Shown one piece after another: positions 11,778 to 22,466 of a DNA stretch of 64,000 nucleotides. The position numbers and the translations under genes are program-made. The notes under the pieces are model-generated. The model saw only the letters and a list, made by a program, of their open reading frames with translations. It was not told the origin of the DNA and did no database searches. Numbering within the stretch: the first letter of the stretch is position 1; every line of letters starts with the position of its first letter. The stretch comes from Bryopsis sp. KO-2023 (taxonomy: Eukaryota; Chlorophyta; Ulvophyceae; Bryopsidales; Bryopsidaceae), in contig BSYQ01000004.1 of NCBI GenBank assembly GCA_030272585.1, forward strand, positions 4,712,001 through 4,776,000, read 5' to 3'.

Positions 11778-12358
11778 TCAGTCGAACAAACTGAAACCCA
11801 TATCCTCGTCTGCCTCTTCTTCCTCCTCCTCTTCTTCCTCTTTTTTATCTGCTTCTGCGTCGGCACCACCGCCGCCACCCCCTCCGCCGCCGCCACCACC
11901 ACCGCCGGCCGCCATGACGCTTCCTCCGATGATGTACTGACAGACCGCGGAAGACGGGGTCACCATGTTAAAGTTGCAGGAAATACCCCCACCCGAGGAG
12001 TTATCGATCGCAACCTGCACAGGCCACCACCACAGACTCGATCACCACAGCCCCGTGCTCCAACGTTTCTTACCAGCGAAAATTGACGCCCCAAAAAATA
12101 CTTCATCCTCCCCATTTTTCTTGAGAAGAAAATGAATCCCCCCAGCAACTCCACCAATCAATAGAATTCCCGGTGGGAGCAGGAATTTAAGATTCGCTAG
12201 GTGTTGATCAAGTCGCAAGGACGCTTCCCCACCTGCTTGAGCGCCTTTTGCAACTCCCATTGGCTGTCTGCTTCCACGCTCGACACCTCTTCTTTGTCGT
12301 AGCAGGTGGCCGTCCATGACCCACCGCTCTCTTTGCAAATAAAAGTGAAAACGCCCAT
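11778..12358 (-). CDS. RPP3: 60S acidic ribosomal protein P3 (plant-type stalk protein)
   Basis: Two exons (12358-12233 and 12014-11778) join in phase 0 to give 120 residues, the usual length of plant P3. The N-terminus MGVFTFICKESGGSW and the middle segment NFNMVTPSSAVCQYIIGG match the plant P3 signature. It is followed by a Gly-rich hinge and an acidic tail ending EEADEDMGFSLFD, the conserved stalk C-terminus that contacts translation factors. P3 joins P1/P2 and P0 in the lateral stalk of the large cytosolic ribosomal subunit. P3 is known from the green lineage, so it is a good taxonomic marker here. The Gly hinge (14 consecutive Gly codons) and poly-Glu run are simple-sequence expansions. 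Confidence 0.95.
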
Positions 12359-12649
12359 CGTTGCTCGTTCAAGCTTCCCCGCTGCCGTCGACACACACAC
12401 ACACCGTCCGCGCAAAAACGCTCCCCAAAAAACACGAAAAAAGTGTGGAGCGAGAGGAGAGTGGGTTGAATGAACCGATCCGTTCGTTGAGTAATTTTTT
12501 CTTAATTTTCCCTCCCCCCTTGATCCTTGGCATGACGTCCGATGTTGGAACCTCTCACGTAAAAAACGTTTTTGACGTCCCTGGCGCATATTTCGTGTTT
12601 CCGCAATCCAAAGGCGCGCGCGGAAAAAAAAAAAGCGAGAATCGCGGAA
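12359..12649. promoter_or_regulatory. Shared divergent promoter of P3 and the adjacent membrane protein
   Basis: Only ~290 bases separate the two start codons, which face away from each other. The interval holds a CA run (ACACACACACAC), a TGACGTCC element near 12533 that resembles a CRE/bZIP site, and a second GACGTCC near 12575. No TATA box is evident. Bidirectional promoter function is inference from layout. Confidence 0.45.
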
Positions 12650-13048
12650 ATGAACTCCTCGATCCCTAAGCTACGAGAAGGAAGCCACCTCAGTTTGCAC
12701 TCGCGACACGCTACCCGACCGGGATCCTTCCCTCGCACCTCTCCGTCCCAGAGGACGCAGATTTTCCCCCCCGTGGCGTCGAGGGATGGTCGTCGAGGCT
12801 CGGAATGTTTGCCGCCGGTGAACGTTGCGGGTGGGGAGATCTACGAGCTGTCCAGCGGCGGGTTGTTTTCCGTCGTCGGTGTGGGGATCTTGTGGGGGGT
12901 GGTGGGATGCAGCAGTCTGTACGCCACGTGGTCGATGGTGCAAGCGTTTCTCAGCGCCGCGAAAATCGTCAACTTTCGGCAGGATAAGCCGAAACGAGAA
13001 GAGGAGGAGAGGCAGGAAAGGATCGATAAGCTGTTCGGCAAGAAATAA
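12650..13048 (+). CDS. Small single-helix membrane protein, probably organelle-targeted
   Basis: A single exon of 132 residues starts at MNSSIPKLREGSHLS. The first ~60 residues are rich in Ser, Arg, Thr and Pro and poor in acidic residues, as in a chloroplast or mitochondrial transit peptide. One hydrophobic helix follows (LFSVVGVGILWGVVGCSSLY), then a charged tail (KREEEERQERIDKLFGKK). I do not recognise the family. GC content and codon use are like those of confident neighbours and unlike the flanking DNA, which supports real coding. A plastid membrane location is inference. Confidence 0.65.
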   Translation: MNSSIPKLREGSHLSLHSRHATRPGSFPRTSPSQRTQIFPPVASRDGRRGSECLPPVNVAGGEIYELSSGGLFSVVGVGILWGVVGCSSLYATWSMVQAFLSAAKIVNFRQDKPKREEEERQERIDKLFGKK

Positions 13049-14073
13049 TGGAATATTTGATTTCTCAATGAGAGGATGTATATTGGTAGAGACTGAGGGA
13101 ACAAGGATGGGTTTTTGGGGGCTTTCATTTTTTTATTTTGTTTTCTTCTTTTCCAAAGCAGATTTTGTTAATGTACCTGTTTTTTTATTTTGATTTCTCT
13201 CGTCTTTTTTATTATGGTCTTTTATAACTTGTGGGGAAGGATCATGATCCCTTCAACGAACATGGCAGTTTGTCTTTTTCATCATCCTGCAAACTTTTCA
13301 AACTTTGGTGGATTGGGGTGGGGTGGGGTGGTTGATTTTCTCGATGCATTCTCCGGGTTTGGGTCTTGTGGATCTTGGAACTCACAGTACCACATTTTGC
13401 AGTGCTTTTTCTTTTTTTTCAAGAAAACTCACAAACATAAGATTATCCAGCGGGAATGGGGATGGGGATGAGCAGGTTGACAGCAGCACTTGGGAATACT
13501 TTAGATGGTTTCAACAAAGCCACACTGGCTTCACTGGATGACAAATCCAGGATCCATACCAACAATATTGTTTGCGAGTTCATGGCAGCCAGTCATCTGA
13601 GCCAGCTGATATATTTTTTTGTGGAATTCTTCAGAAGCTTGTCCATTGGTATCCTTCTTCCTTCCCAGTTTTTTTTCATGGATTCACACAGTCGTCCGAC
13701 GGGATCGCCACTGGAGGGCTCTCCCTTGTCGTGTTTGGAAAAAAAGCAGAACAGTAATTGATTGAAACCTTACATTCATTACTAGAAACTAAAAGAGACC
13801 CCATTCTCCACCAAGAAAAAAAAAAAACACCACCAAAAATCTTCAGAAGAAACGAGGTCTGAACACAAAGCCTATCACTTTGAAGGCTGGGGAGCCAGAG
13901 AGAAAAAAAACAAAACCCTAACCTTTCTGTTTCCCTCATTATAAACTGACTGCCCCCCGAGCACCGGGATCAACTTTTCCTAAACACCCTTTTTCAAGTG
14001 GACAAACAAACTAGACCCGGACACAGAGGGGTTTCCCCATAGAATTAAAAAAATATAACCCTTTTTCCAAGAC
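13049..14073. other. Intergenic, no supported gene
   Basis: This is A/T-rich and contains a (GGGGT)n run near 13318. One frame around 13456-13640 (…RLTAALGNTLDGFNKATLASLDD) looks mildly protein-like and follows no clear acceptor. I cannot support an exon. Confidence 0.3.
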
Positions 14074-16134
14074 TCACTTCACATCCATCTGACCACCGCT
14101 CATTGGAGTCAACACCAGTGGGGGGCCAGACTGCGGTTGCACGAAGCTTCCAGAAACACCGCTCCCTATCGACTTCCCTGCCGAAATATCCTCCGCCCCC
14201 AAATCTCTTCTTACCTCCCCTCCACCCACGCTTCTGTCGTTGCCACCCCGGCCTTCCGTCGAGTTGCAGAAAGGTGGCAACCCCTCCCCCTCCTTCGACT
14301 GGATCGGGGGTGGCAGACAACTCAAGCTAGGACTGCTTTCGACAGGTTTTCCCCCACCCTCACACATAGCACCCACCAAATCGTCCAGCATTTGATTCCG
14401 TGACACTTTCTGACGCTTCCGATCGGCCCCCTCCACCCCATGTGGGGCATTAACCAAGCCCACCCCACCACCATGAACGAGAACCGTCTGGGGAACCATA
14501 TCGTTGCTGTTCTGGTCAATAACGCTGGGAAGCTGCCCGGAAGCTGCCTCTACAGTTCGCCCCATGCAATCCTGGCTTTGCCGCACCCTTTCCACAAGCT
14601 CCAGGTGATGGTGTCTAGCCATTCGTCTCCGTTCGCTCATTGGGATATGGGCTTTTGGGGGTGCCTCCAACTGCAGTTGAAGTGGCAGTGGGAATGCGTT
14701 GCTTTCGGTGGTTCCAGTGGTGGTGGTGGTGGAGGTAGAGGGGACAATGGCTGTGTGTAATCCATCCTGCCCACCTCCAGAGCCAAGGAGCTGGGCAACC
14801 TGCGCCACTTGCCCAAGAGTATGGGTTGCGGTGCTTCCAGCACACCGGTCCACCACCGCCCTGATCTCAGCTTCCCTCATGTCTGACTGCATAACGCTGG
14901 GCTCTTCTGGACCTGCTGCGGTCGCGGTTTCCACCACCGCCTGTTGCATTCTCACCAGTTCCATGTCCGCCAAGTTGGCCAGCTCGTTCAACCCGCTGCT
15001 CTGAGGGTAGGAGGCGTGATGCTGGATAATCCCCATCGGCAACAAAAGCCCTTGGCCCACTTGATTCGTCGTCGACGACGCCATCGCTTCTTGTTGACCT
15101 CCGGAACTCGCTTCCGCTCTTTTCGCCTTTTGCCTTGCTCGCCACCTCCGAACCCTTTCTCGATTCTTGGCTCGTTGATCTTCCAGTTTGCGTTGGCGCT
15201 CGTCGACGTGGAGGGCCTCCTCGCAACGCCGAACCGCCAGCGTCAGATTGTGTTGACGTCCCGCTGACGATGGGGTCGGGAACTTCGACACCGTTTCCGC
15301 CGCTTCGGTAGCGTCGGGCGGGATCGGAACTTCGCAGGACGACTTGTGGTCGACGTCGTCAGGCGAAGGCTCTCCATCCTCCGCGTCTAGCTTCTTTTTC
15401 TTTTGTCGTGCACGGTAGCGCCTGGCGCGCTCCCTGTTCTTCTCCCTCACTCTTTCAAGCCTCTCTAGCTCCAGCGGGCCCGCCACTCCCAGACCATCCC
15501 GCTCGATGGCCGGCACTCCAGCCACGCACAAAGCCACCGCGGACGACGGCGATGGGTTCGGGGGGTTCATCGAGGGTAAGCCCAATTTGAGCAACGCGGC
15601 CCTGGGAAGCTCCGCTTGAACTTTTTCCACTTGACGGTCGAGCAACTTCGCGGCTTTCTTGCGAGCGCGCCACCTCCGAGCCCGCTCCCTGTTTTTTTCT
15701 CGCTGCTTCTCCGTTTTCTGACGCTGAGCCTCATCTTCCATCAGCAGCGACCCGTCAACCGTCGTCATGCCCCCCTTGCTCCCTCCAGCGATGTGGGTGC
15801 CGTCGACGGCAACGATCGGCAAGCTTTGGAAGAGCCAATTATCGTAGGGGTTCGCCGTTCCGAGCGCGCCCGCATGCTGTGGACCTCCCCGAACATCTCG
15901 AGGGGTGAGCTGAAACTGAAAACTTGCTTTTTCTTGCGCCAGGCCTTCTTGTTTTGACGTTTGCGGGTTACTCGCGTCACGCATGCTAGGGGGGAACAAA
16001 CGATAGTCCAACTGGTGCAGGTCACGCGTGACAATCTGTCGGCAGGGGTGAAGGAGGGCAACCGGGAATGGTGCATGCGTGCGTTGCGTGTGTTTTTTTT
16101 CCTTTTTTGGGGGGCTTGAGCGCAGATGTTCCAT
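14074..16134 (-). CDS. Protein with three bZIP-like basic motifs and no leucine zipper
   Basis: This is an uninterrupted 686-codon frame. Three near-identical basic blocks (residues ~145-160, ~230-246 and ~321-337) read KNRERARRWRARKK, KNRERARRYRARQK and KNRERVRRWRARQK. They match the bZIP DNA-contact pattern N-x2-x-A-R-x2-R, each preceded by an acidic/Arg helix, but none is followed by a heptad leucine zipper. The rest is low-complexity Ser/Pro/Gly/Thr/Gln sequence typical of transcriptional regulators. Nuclear DNA or RNA binding is inferred. A later methionine (…PPSMRDASNP, codon 51, at 15983) may be the true start, since the first 50 codons read through an A-rich stretch. No introns are evident. 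I do not recognise a known family with this triple arrangement. Confidence 0.75.
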   Translation of the reverse strand: MEHLRSSPPKKEKKHTQRTHAPFPVALLHPCRQIVTRDLHQLDYRLFPPSMRDASNPQTSKQEGLAQEKASFQFQLTPRDVRGGPQHAGALGTANPYDNWLFQSLPIVAVDGTHIAGGSKGGMTTVDGSLLMEDEAQRQKTEKQREKNRERARRWRARKKAAKLLDRQVEKVQAELPRAALLKLGLPSMNPPNPSPSSAVALCVAGVPAIERDGLGVAGPLELERLERVREKNRERARRYRARQKKKKLDAEDGEPSPDDVDHKSSCEVPIPPDATEAAETVSKFPTPSSAGRQHNLTLAVRRCEEALHVDERQRKLEDQRAKNRERVRRWRARQKAKRAEASSGGQQEAMASSTTNQVGQGLLLPMGIIQHHASYPQSSGLNELANLADMELVRMQQAVVETATAAGPEEPSVMQSDMREAEIRAVVDRCAGSTATHTLGQVAQVAQLLGSGGGQDGLHTAIVPSTSTTTTTGTTESNAFPLPLQLQLEAPPKAHIPMSERRRMARHHHLELVERVRQSQDCMGRTVEAASGQLPSVIDQNSNDMVPQTVLVHGGGVGLVNAPHGVEGADRKRQKVSRNQMLDDLVGAMCEGGGKPVESSPSLSCLPPPIQSKEGEGLPPFCNSTEGRGGNDRSVGGGEVRRDLGAEDISAGKSIGSGVSGSFVQPQSGPPLVLTPMSGGQMDVK

Positions 16135-16738
16135 TCTTTCTGATCATGTAAAAAAACTCGTTTTCTTTTTTCTTTTAAGAATTGCTCTTGCTTACTTTTC
16201 CCTTTCTGGAATCTTTGATTTTTTTTTCCGACACTTGAGCAGGTTGCTATGGCTGACCACTGGGGACTTGTTTCAAGTGTTGATAAAGGAGCTCTTTCTT
16301 TCTTTTTCCCTCTTTCTTCTTTTTTTTTCTGGAAAAAAAATCTGAAAAAGAGGCTGCATTATTTTCTGAGAACACGACCCTTCCCCTTGTGTGGGGGAGG
16401 AGGTGTCAGGCAATGGGAATAATCATGTTCTGATTTGGAAATAAAAGCAATATGTGGAGGGGTGGCATTCCTTCTCCTTTCCACTGAGCTCCCCTGTGTG
16501 TGTTTCTTTTTTTTTTTTTGGAAAGAGGCGACCAAAAGCGAGGTAAAAGCTGTAGTCAGAGTCCGTGTTCTAAAACGGTCGAGAGGGCCAACGCACGATG
16601 TGCTGCTGGTCGGTCATGCGGTAAACAGCCGTCATCCCGGACGTCGGCTCCGTCAAATCGTGGCTCTACAATTGCCAACCGAGTCCCGCTGGAATTCGAC
16701 CGCTGTTATTTTCAAGTCTTCCTCCCGGGTTTATCTGG

Positions 16739-17575
16739 ATGGCCGCTCAACTCGCCGCAGCAGCCGTTGGCGCTAATACCAAGCCTCTACTGGGAGACAA
16801 GGAAGAAGAAGGCAAGATGGACCCGGTTTCCAAGTTTAAGACGTGGTTTTGCTCCAACCCGTTGGCCAACCTCCCCATGCTGCTGTTGGGAGTGGCTGGG
16901 TTCTTCTGTATTATTTGGGCCGCTCTTAACCAATCGTACCTCGCCGTCGCCATCGTCGGGTTCGCCGCGCTGGCTGGCGGAGGTTACCAGCTGTGGGCCC
17001 TGCGCAACCTTGCGGCGGAGGTCGACACGTTCTCGAAGGAGAATGAGAAACTGGAACACACCGCGAACCGCTTGGGCCACGAAGTCGAATTCCTGGGGAC
17101 CAAGAAGGATGAACTCACGAGCCACGTGACCAAACTGGAAGGCACCGTGGGCGAGCTGAAGTCCGTCAGCGAGGGCCTTCAAAGCGAGCTGGAGCAGTTC
17201 GGTGCCGTGCAGGCGTCGTTGGAAAAGTTCGCTGCGGATGCCGGGGGCGGGCTGGAGGAAATCCTCGGCAACGCGACCAAGCTCCAGAACAAGCTGCAGA
17301 CGCAGGCCGCGCAGAACGAAAAAGCGCTGCTGGGAAAGATTGCTCAAGATCTCGAGTTTCTCGACCAGGATGTCGGTATGTCGAAGGTAGAGTTCGCGGA
17401 TTTCATGGGCAGAGTCCCCACGCACTTGCAGGCCAGGTTCAACGAACGAGGTCTGACTTTCGAAAAGGTCGCCGGAGACGATGGTGTCATCGACTTCATG
17501 GAAATCGAGCAGATGATCAGCACTTTGATGGAAGAGAATTCCAACAAGCTGGCTGGAGTCACTGTACAGACTTGA
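16739..17575 (+). CDS. Membrane protein with two N-terminal helices, coiled coil and EF-hand-like C-terminus
   Basis: A single exon of 278 residues. Two adjacent hydrophobic helices (LANLPMLLLGVAGFFCIIWA and LAVAIVGFAALAGGGYQLWA) are followed by a long heptad-rich stretch (EVDTFSKENEKLEHTANRLG through LQNKLQTQAAQNEK). The end includes FEKVAGDDGVIDFMEIEQMI, which resembles one EF-hand loop with acidic ligands. The architecture suggests a hairpin membrane anchor carrying a long cytosolic rod. Family not recognised. Codon bias is strong (GC-rich third positions) and contrasts with flanking A/T-rich DNA, so it is probably well expressed. Confidence 0.85.
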   Translation: MAAQLAAAAVGANTKPLLGDKEEEGKMDPVSKFKTWFCSNPLANLPMLLLGVAGFFCIIWAALNQSYLAVAIVGFAALAGGGYQLWALRNLAAEVDTFSKENEKLEHTANRLGHEVEFLGTKKDELTSHVTKLEGTVGELKSVSEGLQSELEQFGAVQASLEKFAADAGGGLEEILGNATKLQNKLQTQAAQNEKALLGKIAQDLEFLDQDVGMSKVEFADFMGRVPTHLQARFNERGLTFEKVAGDDGVIDFMEIEQMISTLMEENSNKLAGVTVQT

Positions 17576-19930
17576 AAAAACAAAGAAGAAAAAGAAAAAA
17601 ACCCCAGGGGGGCGAAAGAAGGACACTGAGGATGCGAAAGAAGGACACTGAGGATGCCATTTCTTTTTGTACAGAAAAAAAATAGGAAGGAAAGAAAGAA
17701 AGAAAGAAGAGAGTAAAACAAGAAGAGAAAGAATCTCTTTTAATGCAGTGTTTCCCCTTCGAAAAAGAAAAAAAACAAACATTTACAGTAAAAAAAAAAA
17801 ACAAAAGAAACTTTTTTTTTCCCCCTCTCTAAAGCCCTCTTGAGATTCCTCCACCCCTCGAGGTCTGTGTTGGAATCGAAAGCAAAAACGGGGAAAGTTT
17901 ATAGATGAAATTGAAGGAGGGGGGAGGAGGGGGAGAGAGAAAAAGTTGCATGTTTCTTTTTTGGTCGTTTTGGGGTCTTTATTTTGTGTGCTAAGCTTGT
18001 ATTTTGGGAAAAGAATCGAACGCTTTTTTTTTCTTTGTTATTTTGGAAGTTTTCTATCAAGCGATCGGGAAAGGGGGAAGAAAAAAAAAGCGCCAGGGAA
18101 AAAAAAAGGTCAGCAAAACTAGGGCGAATCGGGGATAAAAAAGGACAGCTTGGTTTTTCGGTGTTGTTGTTTTTGGTGTTTGGTTCTTTTTTTTCTGAGA
18201 GGAAGGGATCGATGCGGAAAAAAAGGGGGGGGGGGGGAATGCTGTTTGCAGTAGTTTTTTCCCGCTTCTCTTTTTTTTTTCTGGGGGAAAGTTATGTACA
18301 GGGAGCCAAAAAATGAAATCGTTGTAAGGAAAAAAAGAAGGGGATTTCAAAATGAAGGAGTAGAGAACATGATTTGTGGCGGTGTGGATTGACGGTCGGT
18401 TTCATTTGTGGGGTTTTTCTTCTTTTTCCTTTCTTTTTTGATCCAAGCAGTCGCTTTTGCTGAGGAATCCGATGGAAGAAAAAGAAAGGATCAGTTTTGT
18501 CTTTTTTTTTGTAAGATCTGTTGCAAGTGCCAATAGTGGGGTTTTCTTTGATCTAAAAAACAAAAAAGAAATAGGAAAACGAGGGGGGTTTGGAGAGAGT
18601 GGGGGTAAGCAGCAGCAGTACAATATATATAATGACTCGCATCATCTAAAAAAAAATATACCTCTGTTCAAAGGGCCAAAATCCGTTTCTTTTGTTGTTT
18701 TTTTTGCTCTGTTTTTGCTTTCCCAAAGAGACAAGACTTTGTGATTGATGAGTGGCTGTCCTAACTTTTTTTGTTTTCCTTCGTTTTCTGTTTTGCTTCT
18801 AATTTTCAAGGACAGATTTTAATTTTGTGTTCGTAAGAGTGCATGGTGTTTTTTTTTTAATGTTTATATTAAATATAATTTGTCAAGTTTAAAAGAAAAA
18901 GATTTATTCCTGCATGGGATACATTCATCTTTTCCTGGCTACTTTTTTTCCCTTTTCGAACAAAGAACTTCCTCTGTTTTATTGTCTTAGCTGTTTGTTT
19001 TTTTCCAAGTCCTCTCTGTGGTTTTGTTGAGCAAATTGGAAAAAAGAACAGACTTGCCAATGCTCTTGTGAAAAACCGTCAGACGTTGGGATGTTGCAGA
19101 ACACCTCTGCTTTTTTGCACAAAACGTTCGCAGTTCATAACCCCAAGTTTTTCCCATTGATTTTTTTAATTATTCGTCTTGGGGACCGTCTGGGAGTTGC
19201 AGCTTCGAAACTCTTTCACATGTGGAGCCACCCCATGTCTGTCTGTGAAGCGAACCAGTCATTTTCAGAACACCATCCACCGTTCTTTTCCCCTTCAACT
19301 CCTGACGAATTCAATCAGTGAGAGAGGGACTGCACGCCAGGAAGGCCCTTCAGTAAGCGTCTCAACACAATCGAATTCCCCCCCCCCCCCCCACCACAAA
19401 ACATCCTTTCCCTCCCTTTTCTTGAATCGATTTAACGAACGGCGGATTGAACCCATCACTCGTTCCAAGAGCCCGCTGCCCCACCAAACACCCCTCGGCC
19501 TCAATTGATGCGATATCTTGTGAAAAGAACCTCACACCAGCTGTCATACTGCATCTCCCTTCCCAATCACCCAGCCACACCACGCTGGTCCCTCTAAAAG
19601 GCACCGAAACTCCCTTTACTTTCTTCGCTGTTGTGCATATATCCGTGAAACCGGCAGAGCGTTTTCTTTTTCTTTCTTTGGCCCTGTCGTCGACCTGGGG
19701 CCTTATCGCGCGTATTTGACACCATCTCCTCACTCACCGAAAAAAACCCGACGCTCTGTACCTCGAATAAGCGTTGATTTTTTCCGAATAAGTTTGAGAT
19801 TCTCGAGAGGGGGGAGGGGGAAACGGGTCCAAAAAAAAAAACAGACATAGCGCTGGAAAGAGAGAGAGAGAGGGGGGGGCACATAGAGTGTTGGCTCTAG
19901 ACACGGCAAGCTTAGTCAGGCGACTTCGCC
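17576..19930. other. Gene-free A/T-rich interval
   Basis: It contains a doubled GCGAAAGAAGGACACTGAGG unit at ~17617-17656, GAAA runs, and long poly-A, poly-T, poly-G and poly-C tracts. No exon is supported on either strand. Confidence 0.4.
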
Positions 19931-19940
19931 ATATATAAAA
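19931..19940 (+). promoter_or_regulatory. TATA box of the secreted/type I membrane protein gene
   Basis: ATATATAAAA lies 37-46 bases upstream of the ATGATG start at 19977. That spacing puts a transcription start roughly at 19960-19965 and argues against using the ATG at 19941. Confidence 0.6.
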
Positions 19941-19976
19941 ATGATTTTTGTAGAGAGCGCGCGCGAAAGAAATAGG

Positions 19977-22466
19977 ATGATGTCGGTGGAAAGGGTGGCC
20001 ATGCTCGCGATTGGATTGACGATCTTAGCAGGAACGACGGCGGGGGCCAGGGATTCGACCTACGGGACGATTTCCCACACTTTGACGCTTCCCCCTGATG
20101 AATGCGTCGATCTGGAATTCTTGGTCCCCAGGGGGCAGTACTTAGCCACTCTCGATGTGTCGGGATTTCCACCGGAATGCGCCGCCACAGAAACGCTCAG
20201 GTACGATTTTGGATTTTGGATTTTCGATCGGTCAAAGATCAATGGTTGGGTTATATTGGGAACAGAGGAGATTTTGGACTGCGTGTTGATCTCGTGAAGC
20301 AAAAAAGCGGCATGGAATCTCTTCCAGGATTGCATCATAGATCTCATGATTATGCATGCATGCATCCCATTATGAGTTAGGTCGCGCATTCTAAGGGGAC
20401 ATGTCGGGGCGATTAGCCCTAGCCGTTCAGTATTGTTATACTTATTGTTGTTATACATCCCATGGATGCATGGAGGATACCTGGATTTGCTGATGTTCGT
20501 TCTTTTGGTGATGGACTCGGATGATGATGAGCAATTTGACTTTGAATTTGAAATGTTTTTGTTTCTTCTTGTTTTGGATGCAGCATGACAGACCAATTCT
20601 ATTCGGATTCCAGTTGTCTGTATTATGATCAATCCAGCACGAGTGCAGGCAATCGAGACGGATGCGTAACAGCGACCAGTGTCGACGATATTTGTCGCAA
20701 TGTAGGTGGTCGATCAGTCAGTCATATGCTCGTTTGACAACGTAGATCCTGCTCTGAACGTCTTTTGCACGTTTCGAAGAATCAGCATAATATTTTGTGT
20801 GTATTATTTTTTTATCATTTATTTTCCAAATCGAATATAAACAAAATATATGAATGCGAGTAATTTCTGGCATCCAAGGTGAAAGCTCCTGAGGAAGGAC
20901 CATGCTATTATCTCAAAAAATTTCTTTCTTTTATCTTTTAAAATTTCTTTAGTAATAACTAATTGACTTGATGACTTCAAAGGATGATTTCTTGAATTTT
21001 CTTTTTCTTTTTTTCTTTTGCCCTGAAGTGGGGACACACAGGGGCTCCATTCGAAGGAAATTTCACGCTCGCAGGTTGGTTTATCTATAAAAAAAAATAT
21101 CAACATCACATATTTCAATAATTCTCGATGATTCCTTCTGTTGCGAAACCGTTCCGACTGAGATCTGAGATTTCTTAACACAAACAATATGGAAAATTCT
21201 GCAGGAGGATCAATTATTTTTGTCAGTCCCCCCCCCCCCTCTTTTTCTTGTACTTGGAGATATGGAAACGGAGTCAATGTTGGGTGTTTCCCATTTACAG
21301 TTTTTATTTTACTATTTTTATTATTCCTTTTTTATTTTTTCCCCTTGCTGCATCAAATGTATGCATATCTATGTATTTGCTGCAGTTGTTGAAAGAGGCA
21401 TTTGTGTGTGTATGTGTGTTTGCGCAAAAAAGAGCATCATTGCTCCGATGTGATATATTTTGCTGGATTTAAATCCTCGTGTCCAGTGGAGGTGCGATTG
21501 AGACTTTTGGTAAGTTTTTTTGAAAAAAAAAAAAATTAAGAAATCTTTCCAACTCCAGATTTTCCAATAGCAAATGTTTTTGTTTCTTTTTATGTTTTTC
21601 CCATCAGCTGTATTGTTTGCTTTTTTTTTTTGCCCTTTTTTTTTGGCATATTTAATCAAAAACAAAACACACACACATAAAAACTCAGCCTCTTCTTTTC
21701 TTTTTCTTTATGCGTTCAGATCAAAATGTCAGACTTAACCGAGGAAACCAGAGAGTTCTGCAAGGCCATCGGGGATGCCAAAAAAGGGCTGAACGAACTG
21801 TTCTATCTGGTCGTCGGAATGATGATTGGATTGCCCATGATGTTGGTAGCTCTGGGGGCGGCCTGCTGCTGTTGCTTCCTCTGCCCCAGTTGCCCTGGGC
21901 ATAAACTCGTCAGCAAGGTGGGCTGTTTTTAACCACCCCACCCCCCCAATAAATAAATGAATGAATGAATGAATGAATGAATGAATGAATGAATGAATGA
22001 ATGAATAAATAATTAAATAATTAATAAAATAAATAAAAAAGGAAAGAATCTATTATCTGCCTCTCTATCTCTATCGAATCGTAGCCAACTTTTACCAGTC
22101 TGACAATCTCCTCCTTGCACACTTGTTCCGTTTTCATTAGGGCGTTGTTTTTTTTGTTTTTTTGTTTGCGTAGAGTTGCTTTGAGATGATGGGGCGGGAT
22201 TTTGTTCAACCAATTGCAAAATCCAAAAAAATTTGATAAATTGAATTAAATTGAATAAAGTGATTGTTACCAGTCTTGCTGTTTTGTCGCTGATCGTTTG
22301 GTATGTGTTTTTTTTGACCCCATTCTTTTTTTTGCCCCTGGCACAGGATCCAGCAGTTGTTCCCATGGGCTATCATTTGATTTCTCATAAATCAAGCGCA
22401 GCGAGTGCCCCTGCCGTGATAGTGGTCCCTTCCAGTGATGCTCCTGAAAGTCCTGAAGCCACATAA
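19977..22466 (+). CDS. Secretory-pathway type I membrane protein with Cys-containing ectodomain
   Basis: Supported exons are 19977-20200, 20584-20701, 21029-21074, 21720-21917 and 22347-22466; one or two short exons between 21200 and 21520 remain unresolved. The N-terminus MMSVERVAMLAIGLTILAGT is a typical signal peptide, with likely cleavage after TTAGA. The ectodomain has several Cys (PDECVDLEF, FPPECAATE, DSSCLYYDQ, DGCVTATSVDDICRN). Exon 21720-21917 encodes an amphipathic lead-in and one transmembrane helix (LVVGMMIGLPMMLVALGAA), immediately followed by CCCCFLCPSC, a juxtamembrane Cys cluster suited to palmitoylation. The tail is Ser/Ala/Pro-rich and ends ESPEAT. It could be a small surface receptor or adhesion protein; family not recognised. 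Confidence 0.7.
21950..22040 (+). repeat. AATG/AATA tetranucleotide microsatellite
   Basis: A run of (GAAT)n flanked by AATA-type variants lies inside the last intron of the membrane-protein gene. Confidence 0.9.
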
